This document shows, in pieces, positions 1 through 6,175 of a stretch of DNA of 9,550 nt. The stretch is from Candidatus Cloacimonadota bacterium. GTDB lineage: Bacteria; Cloacimonadota; Cloacimonadia; JGIOTU-2; B8-G9. Numbering within the stretch: position 1 is the first letter of the stretch; every line of letters begins with the position of its first letter. The notes under the pieces are model-generated. The model was not told the origin of the DNA. It saw only the letters and a list, made by a program, of their open reading frames with translations, and ran no database searches. Where the stretch lies: positions 1 to 9,550 of the forward strand of contig QMNM01000033.1 of the NCBI GenBank assembly GCA_003647765.1, written 5' to 3'. The position numbers and the translations under genes were made by a program.

Positions 1-223
1 AAGAATCATATAAAGAATCAGGAGAGAGATTAGATATGGCAAACTACAATACAATTATAGTTGTGTTTGTCTGCAATACAAAATCCAACGCATCCTGTGT
101 GTTTTCTTTGTGTCTTCCAATAGGAATATTTCAGTAGAAAATTATTCGTGTTTCTTCGTGTTATTCGTGGCTAATTAAGTATATTTAGAATAAAAAGGAC
201 TTAGCTGCAACCAAGAAAGGAGA
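1..223. other. Intergenic region with a degenerate dispersed repeat
   Basis: I see no convincing gene here. One frame stays open from position 3 to a stop at 135-137, but only its first 20 or so codons look protein-like. It could be the tail of a gene that begins before the window, and I cannot identify it. From about 93 the sequence resembles the dispersed repeat seen at 3676-3810, 6110-6145 and 7172-7252: it has a 'ctttgtgtc' piece, three TTCGTG hexamers (145-150, 155-160, 164-169), then 'gtggctaattaa'. The stretch ends in the ribosome binding site of the next gene. Confidence 0.5.
218..222 (+). promoter_or_regulatory. Shine-Dalgarno site that favours a GTG start at 230
   Basis: AGGAG lies at 218-222. 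An ATG at 224 is only one base downstream, too close for normal initiation. The in-frame GTG at 230 is seven bases downstream, which is ideal spacing. I therefore prefer GTG 230. The difference is two residues and does not affect the signal peptide. Confidence 0.6.
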
Positions 224-229
224 ATGAAA

Positions 230-739
230 GTGAAAAGAACAACCATAACAACAATCATAGTAAGTATCTTGATATTTGCTATGGTTACAAGTATCTATGC
301 TCAGAGAGGAGCACGTGAACAACAGAAGTATATGAAATCATCACAAGTTGAAATAGCGGAGATGGATAAAGGACATCATCCTTGTTTTGAGGACTTGGAC
401 CTGACTGATGCACAAAAAGATCAGCTTTATGAGTTAAAGACGAAACTGGACAAGGATATGAATGATTATGACCATAGACTGAATAATGTTAAAATTGAAT
501 TACGCGATTTATTGAAAAAAGAAGACATTACCACTGCTAAAAATAAGATTGACGAAATTATGGACATAAGATCTGAAATGTGGAAGAGACGACTTGATTT
601 TCGTACTGATTTTATGAAAATTCTAACAGACGAACAAAAGAAGAAGTTAGGTGATTTTCCTTTTGTACATTGGGCTGAAGGAATGATTGGTAAAGATGGC
701 AGGCGACCTTATGAAATCCACAGGAGAATGCATAAATGA
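230..739 (+). CDS. Spy/CpxP-like (LTxxQ) exported protein
   Basis: A 169-residue protein from the preferred GTG (171 residues if the ATG at 224 is used). Residues 1-24 form a signal peptide: KR at the start, a hydrophobic core, and a likely cleavage after SIYA. The mature part is highly charged and almost certainly helical. It carries two LTxxQ-type motifs, LTDAQ near residue 58 and LTDEQ near 132, spaced as in the Spy/CpxP/ZraP family of periplasmic chaperones and metal-responsive proteins. HH and H..C residues around 49-52 might bind metal, but that is a guess. A strong terminator follows, and the gene looks monocistronic. Family members either protect envelope proteins or modulate a two-component sensor. 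No CpxA- or ZraS-like partner is visible, so its role is open. The family call is fairly safe; the metal role is not shown. Confidence 0.75.
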   Translation: MKRTTITTIIVSILIFAMVTSIYAQRGAREQQKYMKSSQVEIAEMDKGHHPCFEDLDLTDAQKDQLYELKTKLDKDMNDYDHRLNNVKIELRDLLKKEDITTAKNKIDEIMDIRSEMWKRRLDFRTDFMKILTDEQKKKLGDFPFVHWAEGMIGKDGRRPYEIHRRMHK

Positions 740-775
740 TGTGGACATTGTGATGAATTAAAGTAAATATCATCT

Positions 776-813
776 AATTGAGAGACAGCTAATCACTGTC
801 CCTCAATTTTTTT
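776..813 (+). terminator. Rho-independent terminator after the Spy-like gene
   Basis: A 13-bp stem with one mismatch: the left arm at 776-788 (AATTGAGAGACAG) pairs with the right arm at 796-808 (CTGTCCCTCAATT), with a 7-nt loop. A run of seven T follows at 807-813. It starts 36 bases after the stop codon. The T run overlaps the -35-like TTGACA of the next gene, so termination and re-initiation are packed together. Confidence 0.85.
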
Positions 814-843
814 GACAATTTTTACATATCTAATAATTTCTGG
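812..843 (+). promoter_or_regulatory. Putative promoter for the SHOCT-domain gene
   Basis: TTGACA at 812-817, then exactly 16 bases, then TAATTTCTGG at 834-843. The same layout with the same spacing occurs at 5146-5177 and 9054-9085. The downstream element resembles the Bacteroidota TAnnTTTG box with one extra base. Position fits: the start codon lies 25 bases further on. This is inferred from pattern only. Confidence 0.45.
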
Positions 844-867
844 CTTAAAATAAATAAGGATTGTCTA

Positions 868-1146
868 ATGAAAACAATAATTCTAATATTCATCTCATTT
901 GTAATAATATTTCTGCCTTTATTGGCAGTACCTTTCAATCTTTGGGATAATTTCCCTTTTAGATTCTTCTTTCTCATAAATCCATTCTTTATTCTGATGA
1001 TAATTATTATTGTAATAATTATTTTGTCTAAAAAGAAAAATCAACTTGATGATAGCGAAACTGCTTTAGATATTTTGAAGAAACGATATGCTAAAGGAGA
1101 GGTTTCCAAGGAAGAATTTGAGCAAATGAAAAAGGATATTAACTGA
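868..1146 (+). CDS. Small SHOCT-domain membrane protein
   Basis: 92 residues. Two hydrophobic segments, about 3-22 and 38-53, suggest two membrane helices joined by a short aromatic loop (NLWDNFPFRFFF). A basic KKKN stretch follows. Residues 64-92 match the SHOCT domain, a short C-terminal helical motif of the form LxxLKxRYAKGExxxEEFEQMK, here ALDILKKRYAKGEVSKEEFE. SHOCT domains are usually found at the end of small membrane proteins and are thought to mediate oligomerisation; their cellular role is mostly unknown. AAGGA at 856-860 lies seven bases before the ATG, supporting this start. A promoter candidate lies at 812-843 and a repeat-filled gap follows, so the gene appears to stand alone. 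Confidence 0.78.
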   Translation: MKTIILIFISFVIIFLPLLAVPFNLWDNFPFRFFFLINPFFILMIIIIVIIILSKKKNQLDDSETALDILKKRYAKGEVSKEEFEQMKKDIN

Positions 1147-1448
1147 TTATAGGACAAACTTAATTGCAATCGCGGACTAATACGAACTATACGAACTCAC
1201 GCGAACCTTTTTATAAATTAAATCTTTTGCGATAAGTTTGTTGAGTTAGCGTTTAGTTTGCGTTTAATCTCTTACTCAATCGCGAACTTGCAATCGCGGA
1301 CTAATACGAACTGAACGAACTTACGCGAACCTTTTTTATCCCTTTTATAAATTAAATCTTTGTAGAACGACCTTCCAAGGTCGTTTAAATGCGATGGGTC
1401 AGTAAAGTCAGTATTTAGTTCGCGTCTAAATTATAGTACAATTAGCCA
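1147..1448. repeat. Non-coding gap filled with direct repeats and a palindrome
   Basis: No gene is visible in these 302 bases. Two direct repeat units lie at 1164-1228 and 1288-1361. They share an almost identical first half (three differences in about 47 bases) and the same ending (ataaattaaatctt). The second carries an extra 10 or so bases just before that ending. Between them are shorter fragments of the same vocabulary (gcgataag, gagttagcg, actcaatcgcg). A perfect 9-bp palindrome with a 2-base centre lies at 1366-1385 (AACGACCTT-cc-AAGGTCGTT). The segment 1373-1433 recurs inverted at the end of the window. The GTTCG/CGAAC-rich composition differs from the AT-rich genes on either side. Confidence 0.8.
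1366..1433 (+). repeat. Dispersed palindromic repeat, copy 1
   Basis: It begins with the perfect palindrome at 1366-1385. Bases 1373-1433, read on the minus strand, align without gaps to 9490-9550 with 52 of 61 positions identical. The end of this copy lies 15 bases before the mbhE start codon, so it forms the upstream region of that gene. Confidence 0.85.
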
Positions 1449-1703
1449 ATGAAAAAGAACATAAAAAAAATTATACTTATTAGTTTGCTTCTATTTATTT
1501 TGATATATTCCATTATCAATTTTAGTAAGCAGGACAGTTTTTTTGTTGACAATAATTACCTGCAAAATGGATTTTCTTTAACTAAATGCAAAAATATTGT
1601 AACTGCTATCTATCTTGATTATAGATTATATGATACTTTTGGCGAGGTAATGTTATTACTTACTGCTGCTATTGGTGTGAAACTTTTACTGAATCGAAGA
1701 TGA
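1449..1703 (+). CDS. mbhE: MbhE-like (MrpA C-terminal type) antiporter subunit
   Basis: 84 residues, inner membrane. A helix at about 7-24 is followed by a periplasmic-looking loop and a second helix at about 64-80. Residues 49-67 (NIVTAIYLDYRLYDTFGEV) are the family signature: the C-terminal domain of MrpA/MnhA, encoded as a separate subunit E in Mbh-type hydrogenase and Mrp-like complexes. Length is normal for that subunit. An in-frame stop six bases upstream of the ATG fixes this start; there is no Shine-Dalgarno sequence. mnhB follows after 65 bases, the order seen in Mrp and Mbh operons. The other partners (MbhD or MrpA main body, MrpC, MrpD, MrpE-G) are missing on both sides. The two subunits may join a complex encoded elsewhere, or be relics. 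Confidence 0.76.
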   Translation: MKKNIKKIILISLLLFILIYSIINFSKQDSFFVDNNYLQNGFSLTKCKNIVTAIYLDYRLYDTFGEVMLLLTAAIGVKLLLNRR

Positions 1704-1768
1704 ATATCAGGACTTTCGCAGAATAGTTTACACAGTCACAACATTTATACGCTCTATGGCAAATTAAC

Positions 1769-2191
1769 ATGAAAGATTCATCTATTATATTTTTAGCAAT
1801 TCGCAAATTATATCCTTTTATTTGCATTTATGCATTATATTTAATTTATAATGCTGATGTTTCACCTGGTGGTGGGTTTCAGGGTGGAGTAATATTAGCC
1901 ACTGCCTTAATTGGATTGATAATTATCTATGGATTTGAAACTGTTCAGGAAAAACTAAGCTCCAAAATGTTCACTATTATAGAAATTTCTGCTCTAATAA
2001 TTATCATTGGTTTTGGCTTAAATGGAATCCTAATTGGCAAGCATTTCTTTTATCATTTTAGTGGCATATTTTTTATTAAAGCATTTAGTATTCTAATTGG
2101 ATTAAAAGTATTTAGCGAAAATGTCAGTATTTTTTACACCTTTTTTGACTATTATCAAAATGAGACCACTGCCAAGCCAGATGATAAATAG
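1769..2191 (+). CDS. mnhB: Na+/H+ antiporter subunit MnhB/MrpB (MbhF-like)
   Basis: 140 residues, the full length of the MnhB family. Four membrane helices at roughly 7-26, 38-56, 66-90 and 98-125. The signature SPGGGFQGGVILA begins at residue 32, just after the first helix, as in MrpB and MbhF. MrpB is one of the small membrane subunits of Mrp cation/proton antiporters and of the ion-translocating arm of Mbh hydrogenases. It lies 65 bases after mbhE on the same strand. No Shine-Dalgarno is visible before the ATG. No mrpC- or mrpD-like gene follows; a non-coding region with hairpins comes next. The family call is firm; whether the complex is complete in this genome cannot be seen here. Confidence 0.87.
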   Translation: MKDSSIIFLAIRKLYPFICIYALYLIYNADVSPGGGFQGGVILATALIGLIIIYGFETVQEKLSSKMFTIIEISALIIIIGFGLNGILIGKHFFYHFSGIFFIKAFSILIGLKVFSENVSIFYTFFDYYQNETTAKPDDK

Positions 2192-2288
2192 AATCTTTAA
2201 CTTGTATATTTGGCTATCATTACAATCAAAAACAGAGAATAGCCCACTGAAAAACGCTGACAGGTCTTTATTATTTTATAATTTTTTA

Positions 2289-2326
2289 TCAGTGTTATTC
2301 ACTGACCTTGCGCAGATAGTGCAAGG
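2289..2326 (+). repeat. Two abutting stem-loops
   Basis: The first has arms TCAGTG (2289-2294) and CACTGA (2300-2305) around a 5-nt loop. The second begins on the very next base, with arms CCTTGC (2306-2311) and GCAAGG (2321-2326) around a 9-nt loop. Both stems are perfect. No T tract follows, so they do not look like a standard terminator. Confidence 0.6.
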
Positions 2327-2413
2327 ATTAACTTACAATAAAAATTTTCAAAAAACTAATGATCCTAGTCTAAAAAGCACTGAATAGGTTAGAATTAGGT
2401 TTTTTTACATTTT

Positions 2414-2497
2414 ACCCACAGTTAAAACTGTGGGCTTCTTATCCACCGAATAATCGCTGATAGTAATTTCAAAAAGCCAACAACTTCAGTTGTGGGT
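2414..2497. repeat. REPIN-like inverted pair of REP hairpins
   Basis: The first hairpin (2414-2435) has 9-bp arms CCCACAGTT and AACTGTGGG, preceded by A and followed by CTT. The second (2474-2497), read on the minus strand, has the same plan: ACCCACAACT, a short loop, AGTTGT-TGGCTT, with one mismatch in the stem. The ends match (ACCCACA...GGGCTT) while the inner stem bases differ in a compensating way. They lie head to head about 40 bases apart. This is the layout of REPINs, which are mobilised by RAYT transposases (IS200/IS605-type tyrosine enzymes). No RAYT gene is in this window. Confidence 0.65.
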
Positions 2498-2521
2498 AAG
2501 AGAATACAATAAGCCCATTTT

Positions 2522-2540
2522 AACCATTTTAATGGTTTTT
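2522..2540 (+). other. Short hairpin upstream of the radical SAM gene
   Basis: Arms AACCATT (2522-2528) and AATGGTT (2531-2537) around TT, followed by three more T's. It ends 17 bases before the start codon. It could be a weak terminator, a leader structure, or another short palindromic repeat. The stem is AT-rich and only 7 bp long. Confidence 0.35.
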
Positions 2541-2557
2541 ATAGTAGATACATTATT

Positions 2558-3652
2558 ATGAAAAAGAAAAAATTGTATATAGGATTTATAATAATATTTA
2601 TCCTGATTAGCATCGGAATTATTGCTGGCAAAAATGACAAAGTGGAACTTCTAAAAGAAGCGGACTTTTATAAAAAATTAAAACATAATCTTGTCAAATG
2701 CGAGCTCTGTCCAAATTATTGCGTGCTGAAAGATGGTGAAACTGGAATATGCAAAGTTAGGAAAAATATCGGAGGAAAACTCTATTCTCTTGTATATAAT
2801 CAGCCAATTGCCATTCATATTGATCCAATTGAAAAAAAACCATTGTTCCATTTTTATCCTAAGTCCTATGCTCTTTCTATTGCCACTGTTGGATGTAATT
2901 TACGATGTATATTTTGCCAAAATTGGCAAATTTCTCAAACAGACCCAAAGGATGTAACACCAGACCATTATACGCCTATTGAGATTGTAGATTTAGCAAA
3001 GAAATATAAATGTAAAAGTATTGCTTTTACTTATACTGAACCTACTATTTTTTATGAGTATATGTTGGATATAGCAAAGTTAGCTAGAGAAGAAGGGATA
3101 AAAACTGTTTTAGTTACCTGTGGTTATATCAATCCGGAGCCATTGCGAAAATTAGCAAAATATATTGATGCGGCTAATGTTGACTTAAAAGGTTCTAAGA
3201 AATTTTATCGGGAATATACTACTGGAAAGGTTCAGCCGGTTTTGGAGTGTCTGAAAATCCTGGATGAACTCGGAGTATGGCTGGAGATTACAAATTTAGT
3301 TATCCCACAAGCAAATGATAATACGGATGATATAAGGCAGATGTGTTGCTGGATAAAGGATAATTTAGGTGTATCTTATCCTTTGCATTTTAGCAGGTTT
3401 TCTCCACAATATAAATTGCTAAATAGACCGCCAACTCCTTTGAAAACTCTTGTAAAAGCAAGAGAAATTGCATTAGAACAAGGAATTAAATATGTGTACA
3501 TTGGAAATATTAGTACTGATGCAGAAAATACATATTGTCCTCATTGTGGAAAATTATTGATAAAACGAGAGGGCTATCAAATTAGTGAGATAAATATTGA
3601 GAATAATAAATGTAGATTCTGTGGAGAGAAAATTGAAGGCGTATGGAAATAG
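2558..3652 (+). CDS. amrS: AmrS-type radical SAM enzyme with an N-terminal membrane segment
   Basis: 364 residues. The radical SAM cluster motif is CNLRCIFC (Cys113, Cys117, Cys120), the CX3CX2C pattern, followed by QNW as in the AmmeMemoRadiSam-system enzyme (AmrS, formerly PflA-like). Upstream is a four-cysteine group at 48, 51, 55 and 65 (CELCPNYC...GIC), typical of this family. At the end is a rubredoxin-like pair of CxxC groups (327/330, 352/355). The family's reaction is not established; it co-occurs with Memo and AMMECR1 proteins, neither of which is here. Unusually, residues 1-24 are KKKK plus a strongly hydrophobic helix, a signal or membrane anchor. By the positive-inside rule this would put the SAM-dependent domain outside, which is hard to reconcile with its chemistry. 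No internal start would keep the first cysteines and drop the helix. No Shine-Dalgarno sequence is visible. Confidence 0.88.
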   Translation: MKKKKLYIGFIIIFILISIGIIAGKNDKVELLKEADFYKKLKHNLVKCELCPNYCVLKDGETGICKVRKNIGGKLYSLVYNQPIAIHIDPIEKKPLFHFYPKSYALSIATVGCNLRCIFCQNWQISQTDPKDVTPDHYTPIEIVDLAKKYKCKSIAFTYTEPTIFYEYMLDIAKLAREEGIKTVLVTCGYINPEPLRKLAKYIDAANVDLKGSKKFYREYTTGKVQPVLECLKILDELGVWLEITNLVIPQANDNTDDIRQMCCWIKDNLGVSYPLHFSRFSPQYKLLNRPPTPLKTLVKAREIALEQGIKYVYIGNISTDAENTYCPHCGKLLIKREGYQISEINIENNKCRFCGEKIEGVWK

Positions 3653-3675
3653 TGTAGCATTCCACACAATATCTT

Positions 3676-3810
3676 TGATTGCCACAAGGACACAGAGAGA
3701 GAGAAAATAATCTTGGTGTTGCTCTACGCACTACGCATTACGCATTACGCACTACGCATTACGCACTACGCCTTTCGCATTACGCCTTATGTTTATCTGT
3801 GGCTAACAAA
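3676..3810 (+). repeat. Dispersed repeat with 7-bp tandem array, copy before folC
   Basis: The first part (about 3677-3737: gattgccac...gacacagagagag...aataat...ttggtgttgc...acgcactacgc) is an inverted match to 7188-7255. Inside it are nine tandem 7-bp units at 3724-3786 with consensus yTACGCA. A 'tctgtggctaa' piece at about 3796-3806 matches the end of the copy at 93-180. Because seven is not a multiple of three, the array reads as a 7-residue peptide repeat with no stop in the folC frame. This explains an apparent 36-residue extension of FolC beginning at a TTG at 3713, which I reject. Confidence 0.85.
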
Positions 3811-3820
3811 TAGGAATTAT

Positions 3821-5110
3821 ATGAACTATAATGAATTTTTATCTTTAATTTATCAAAAACGAGGCGGTGACAGAAAAATTAACCTGAATCGTATTCGTAG
3901 TTTTTTAGATGCAATCTGCAATCCTGAACAAAAATTAAGAGCAATTCACATTGCTGGTACTAATGGCAAAGGTTCTAGTTCAGCCGTGATAGAATCTATA
4001 CTTTTTGCTAATGGATATAATGTCGGATTGAATACATCTCCGCATTTAGTTGATTTTACAGAGAGATTTCGTATAAATAAGAATGAAGTGTCAGAACAGG
4101 AAATCCTTTGTCATTATTTAAGATACAAACAATTCTATGACAAATATGATACTACATTCTTTGAAATTGCCACGGGCCTGGCTTTTACTATATTTTATGA
4201 AAAAGGTGTTGATTATGCTATTATGGAAACTGGAATGGGTGGAAGATTAGATGCAACGAATCTTGTAAATTCAGTAATTACTGTAATTACAAATATTGAC
4301 TACGAGCATACAAAAAGTTTGGGCAATACTTTGTCAAAGATTGCTAATGAGAAAGCTGGAATTATCAAAAAAGGCGTGCCATTAGTTTTAGGAATTATGA
4401 GGAGAAGTGCTCAAAACACAATTATACAGCGAGCAAAAGAGGCAAAAATCCAGTATTATCTTATGGAAAAGGAAGTGAAAATTGAAAATGTTAAATATAC
4501 AGAAACAGGCAGTTCATTTAGTATGCAAATACAACGCTTTAATCTAACATTTAATAAATTATACATAAATCTTGCTGGAACATATCAGATTTTTAATTGT
4601 GCATTAGCAGTTTTTACAATTGTAATTTTATTCAGTTTATATGGACAGAAACCTGATGAAATGGCAATAAGAGAAGGATTACTCTCTATCAAATGGTCAG
4701 GACGATTACAACTCATCAGAAATCAGCCGAAAGTAGTTATTGATGGTGCTCACAATCCGGATGGAATAAACGCATTAGTTTCTAGCATAAAAAGTATATA
4801 TTCTTATAGAAAATTGATTGTATTGATAGGGATTTTAGGCGACAAGAATATCAGGAAAATGGTAGCAAGATTGTCTATAGTGGCTGATGAATTTGTGATT
4901 TCTACTCCACATTCGGATAGAGCGGCAGATTTGAGCAAATTAGAGCAAATCGTGAAAATGACTCATAAGCCGTATCATATAGCAGACAATGTTATAGAAG
5001 GATATAAGAGGGCTTTAGATTTAGCCACAGATAAGGATATGATTTGTATAACTGGATCTCTTTATACAGTTGGAGAAATTTTAGCATACATTAAGCATCA
5101 CGACTTTTAA
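3821..5110 (+). CDS. folC: Folylpolyglutamate synthase / dihydrofolate synthase
   Basis: 429 residues, normal for FolC. The enzyme adds glutamate to folates (and in many bacteria to dihydropteroate) using ATP, in the cytoplasm. Visible motifs in order: the P-loop GTNGKGS (46-52), SPHL (73-76), METGMGGRLDATN (135-147), the NIDYEHTKSLGNTLSKIANEKAG stretch beginning at 158 that holds metal and ATP ligands, then in the C-terminal ligase domain SGRLQ (293-297), DGAHNPDG (308-315) and TGSLYTVGE (411-419). The ATG at 3821 has AGGA five bases upstream, and the family homology starts there. The longer frame from TTG 3713 only reads through a tandem DNA repeat. This is the first gene of a plus-strand block with the coiled-coil gene, ruvX and mltG. 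Whether it makes dihydrofolate, polyglutamates or both cannot be told from motifs. Confidence 0.94.
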   Translation: MNYNEFLSLIYQKRGGDRKINLNRIRSFLDAICNPEQKLRAIHIAGTNGKGSSSAVIESILFANGYNVGLNTSPHLVDFTERFRINKNEVSEQEILCHYLRYKQFYDKYDTTFFEIATGLAFTIFYEKGVDYAIMETGMGGRLDATNLVNSVITVITNIDYEHTKSLGNTLSKIANEKAGIIKKGVPLVLGIMRRSAQNTIIQRAKEAKIQYYLMEKEVKIENVKYTETGSSFSMQIQRFNLTFNKLYINLAGTYQIFNCALAVFTIVILFSLYGQKPDEMAIREGLLSIKWSGRLQLIRNQPKVVIDGAHNPDGINALVSSIKSIYSYRKLIVLIGILGDKNIRKMVARLSIVADEFVISTPHSDRAADLSKLEQIVKMTHKPYHIADNVIEGYKRALDLATDKDMICITGSLYTVGEILAYIKHHDF

Positions 5111-5145
5111 TGCTCTTAATTGGCAAATATCAGAATAATTTTTTT

Positions 5146-5177
5146 TTGACATAGGTAATAAACATTTTAAATTTTGG
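5146..5177 (+). promoter_or_regulatory. Putative promoter for the coiled-coil gene
   Basis: TTGACA at 5146-5151, 16 bases, then TAAATTTTGG at 5168-5177. Spacing and downstream box match the candidates at 812 and 9054. The ATG at 5201 lies 23 bases past the box, leaving a very short leader. A preceding run of T's lies against the -35 element, as at 812. Confidence 0.45.
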
Positions 5178-5200
5178 GAAAAATAAGTAAGGAGAAAAAG

Positions 5201-5548
5201 ATGGATATAAAAGCTCTATTAAATAAGGCGAAAAAAGATGTAAGTATTACACTTTCTAAAGTTGCTGGTGCAGCAGAATATGTTGCAAAGTTGTCAAAAC
5301 TGAAACTAAGTATTACTTCTATAGGATCAGAAATCAATGGATTGCTACAAAAAGTTGGTGAGTATGTTTATGAGAACAAAGATGAATATGCTAAAGACGA
5401 ATACTTGACTGACTTATTTGATGAAATTTCTGACAAAAAACAAGAAGTGGAAGAACACGCTAAAGAAATTGAGGAAATTAGGAAACATTTTGAAAAAAGG
5501 CAAGAAGCTGTAAATGAAGAGGAGGAAACTGAAACCACAGAGGAGTAA
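5201..5548 (+). CDS. Small cytoplasmic coiled-coil protein of unknown function
   Basis: 115 residues from the ATG at 5201, which has AAGGAG at 5189-5194 six bases upstream. A TTG nine codons earlier (5174) is also in frame, but using it would translate the ribosome binding site, so I reject it. No signal peptide or membrane helix. Residues 30-100 are heptad-like (KLKLSITSIGSEINGLLQKVGEYVYENK, then DLFDEISDKKQEVEEHAKEIEEIRK) and should form helical or coiled-coil structure. The last 12 or so residues are almost all Glu and Thr. The pattern LKLxIxxIxxEIxxLxxxxGxxVYE recalls small proteins that often carry a C-terminal zinc ribbon, but no ribbon is present here. I do not know its function. It has its own promoter candidate and sits between folC and ruvX. 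Confidence 0.72.
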   Translation: MDIKALLNKAKKDVSITLSKVAGAAEYVAKLSKLKLSITSIGSEINGLLQKVGEYVYENKDEYAKDEYLTDLFDEISDKKQEVEEHAKEIEEIRKHFEKRQEAVNEEEETETTEE

Positions 5549-5646
5549 ATAATCGCAATCCAAAAATGAATTCTAACAGTAATTTTATTTTGTTTTTAAA
5601 CCTGTAATTGAGATGTTAGATTATTATATTTTTTGAAGTTTCTATT

Positions 5647-6057
5647 ATGGCACGATTGATGTGTATAGATTTTGGTAGTCGCAGAATTGGTATTGCTCTT
5701 ACTGACAAATTACAAATTATATCTTATCCTTACAAGACAATTGATACAAAGAAAATCAATTTCATAGATGAAATTAAGAATATTATTGCACGGCAAGAAG
5801 TGGAAAGGATTATTATTGGATTACCTACAGATGTTCAAGGTGAGGATAGTATAACATGCAAAAAAATAAGAGAATTCGCTCAGATGTTAAAAAGGAAAGT
5901 TGATATTCCTTTTACTTTTCACGATGAGAGTTTTTCGTCACGTAAGGCACAGCAAATATTTCATCAATCAGGCAAAAAATTAAAAGGACATAAAAAAGAC
6001 ATAGACAAAATTGCAGCAGCAATCATCTTACAAGATTACTTACAAGAGCAAAATTAA
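5647..6057 (+). CDS. ruvX: RuvX/YqgF family RNase H-fold nuclease
   Basis: 136 residues, the usual size. The RNase H-like fold is recognisable from its acidic residues: Asp8 in IDFGSRRIGIA, a Glu in HDESFSS (Glu94) where most members have DERLTT, and Asp120 in DIDKIAAAIILQDYL. The IIIGLP strand at 55-60 is also typical. The family is annotated as a Holliday-junction resolvase, and in E. coli is needed for processing the 5' end of 16S rRNA. The DER-to-DES change replaces the Arg that normally follows the Glu, a modest deviation. The ATG at 5647 is the natural start (MARLMCIDFG), without a visible Shine-Dalgarno. It lies 98 bases after the coiled-coil gene and 118 before mltG; ruvX and mltG are neighbours in many bacteria. 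Confidence 0.93.
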   Translation: MARLMCIDFGSRRIGIALTDKLQIISYPYKTIDTKKINFIDEIKNIIARQEVERIIIGLPTDVQGEDSITCKKIREFAQMLKRKVDIPFTFHDESFSSRKAQQIFHQSGKKLKGHKKDIDKIAAAIILQDYLQEQN

Positions 6058-6109
6058 ACAACCATAGCACAATCATATTCATTCTGTTACTTTTAAGGAA
6101 AAATAGAAA

Positions 6110-6145
6110 TTACTCTGTGTCCTTTGTGTCTCTGTGGCAAAATAA
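6110..6145. repeat. Dispersed repeat fragment between ruvX and mltG
   Basis: The sequence 'ctctgtgtcctttgtgtctc' followed by 'tgtggcaaaa' matches the piece at 7231-7250 (ctctgtgtctctgtggcaa) and, inverted, the piece at 3679-3702. It is a short copy of the family that also flanks folC and mltG. Confidence 0.7.
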
Positions 6146-6175
6146 AAGTCAGTATGTAACACAGCTTATATAATT

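Larger units (their letters stand above)
2192..2557. other. Non-coding region with several hairpins
   Basis: I find no credible gene. The one open frame here (2121-2387) overlaps mnhB and has a low-complexity translation. The region contains CACTGA three times (near 2250, 2300 and 2378), a tandem pair of hairpins (2289-2326), an inverted pair of REP-like hairpins (2414-2497), and a small hairpin just upstream of the next gene (2522-2537, AACCATT/AATGGTT followed by T's). Confidence 0.7.

Noticed and set aside
3-137. Possible C-terminal end of a gene entering from the left
   Set aside because: The frame is open from the window edge to a stop at 135-137, but only about 20 codons look plausible, I recognise nothing, and the rest runs into repeat-like sequence.
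1164-1361. CRISPR array
   Set aside because: Only two direct units, of 65 and 74 bases, with related rather than unique sequence between them, and no cas gene.
2121-2387. An 88-codon frame overlapping the end of mnhB
   Set aside because: Low-complexity translation, overlap with a firm gene, and its far end runs through hairpin DNA.
2733-2957. A 74-codon frame inside the radical SAM gene
   Set aside because: Out-of-frame shadow within a gene with intact motifs.
3650-3672. Terminator after the radical SAM gene (GTGT...ACAC)
   Set aside because: The stem is only about four pairs and no T tract follows.
3713-3820. A 36-residue N-terminal extension of FolC from a TTG start
   Set aside because: It is a read-through of a 7-bp tandem DNA repeat. 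FolC homology begins at the ATG at 3821, which has AGGA in front.
5174-5200. TTG start nine codons upstream of the coiled-coil gene
   Set aside because: It would translate the AAGGAG ribosome binding site that serves the ATG at 5201.
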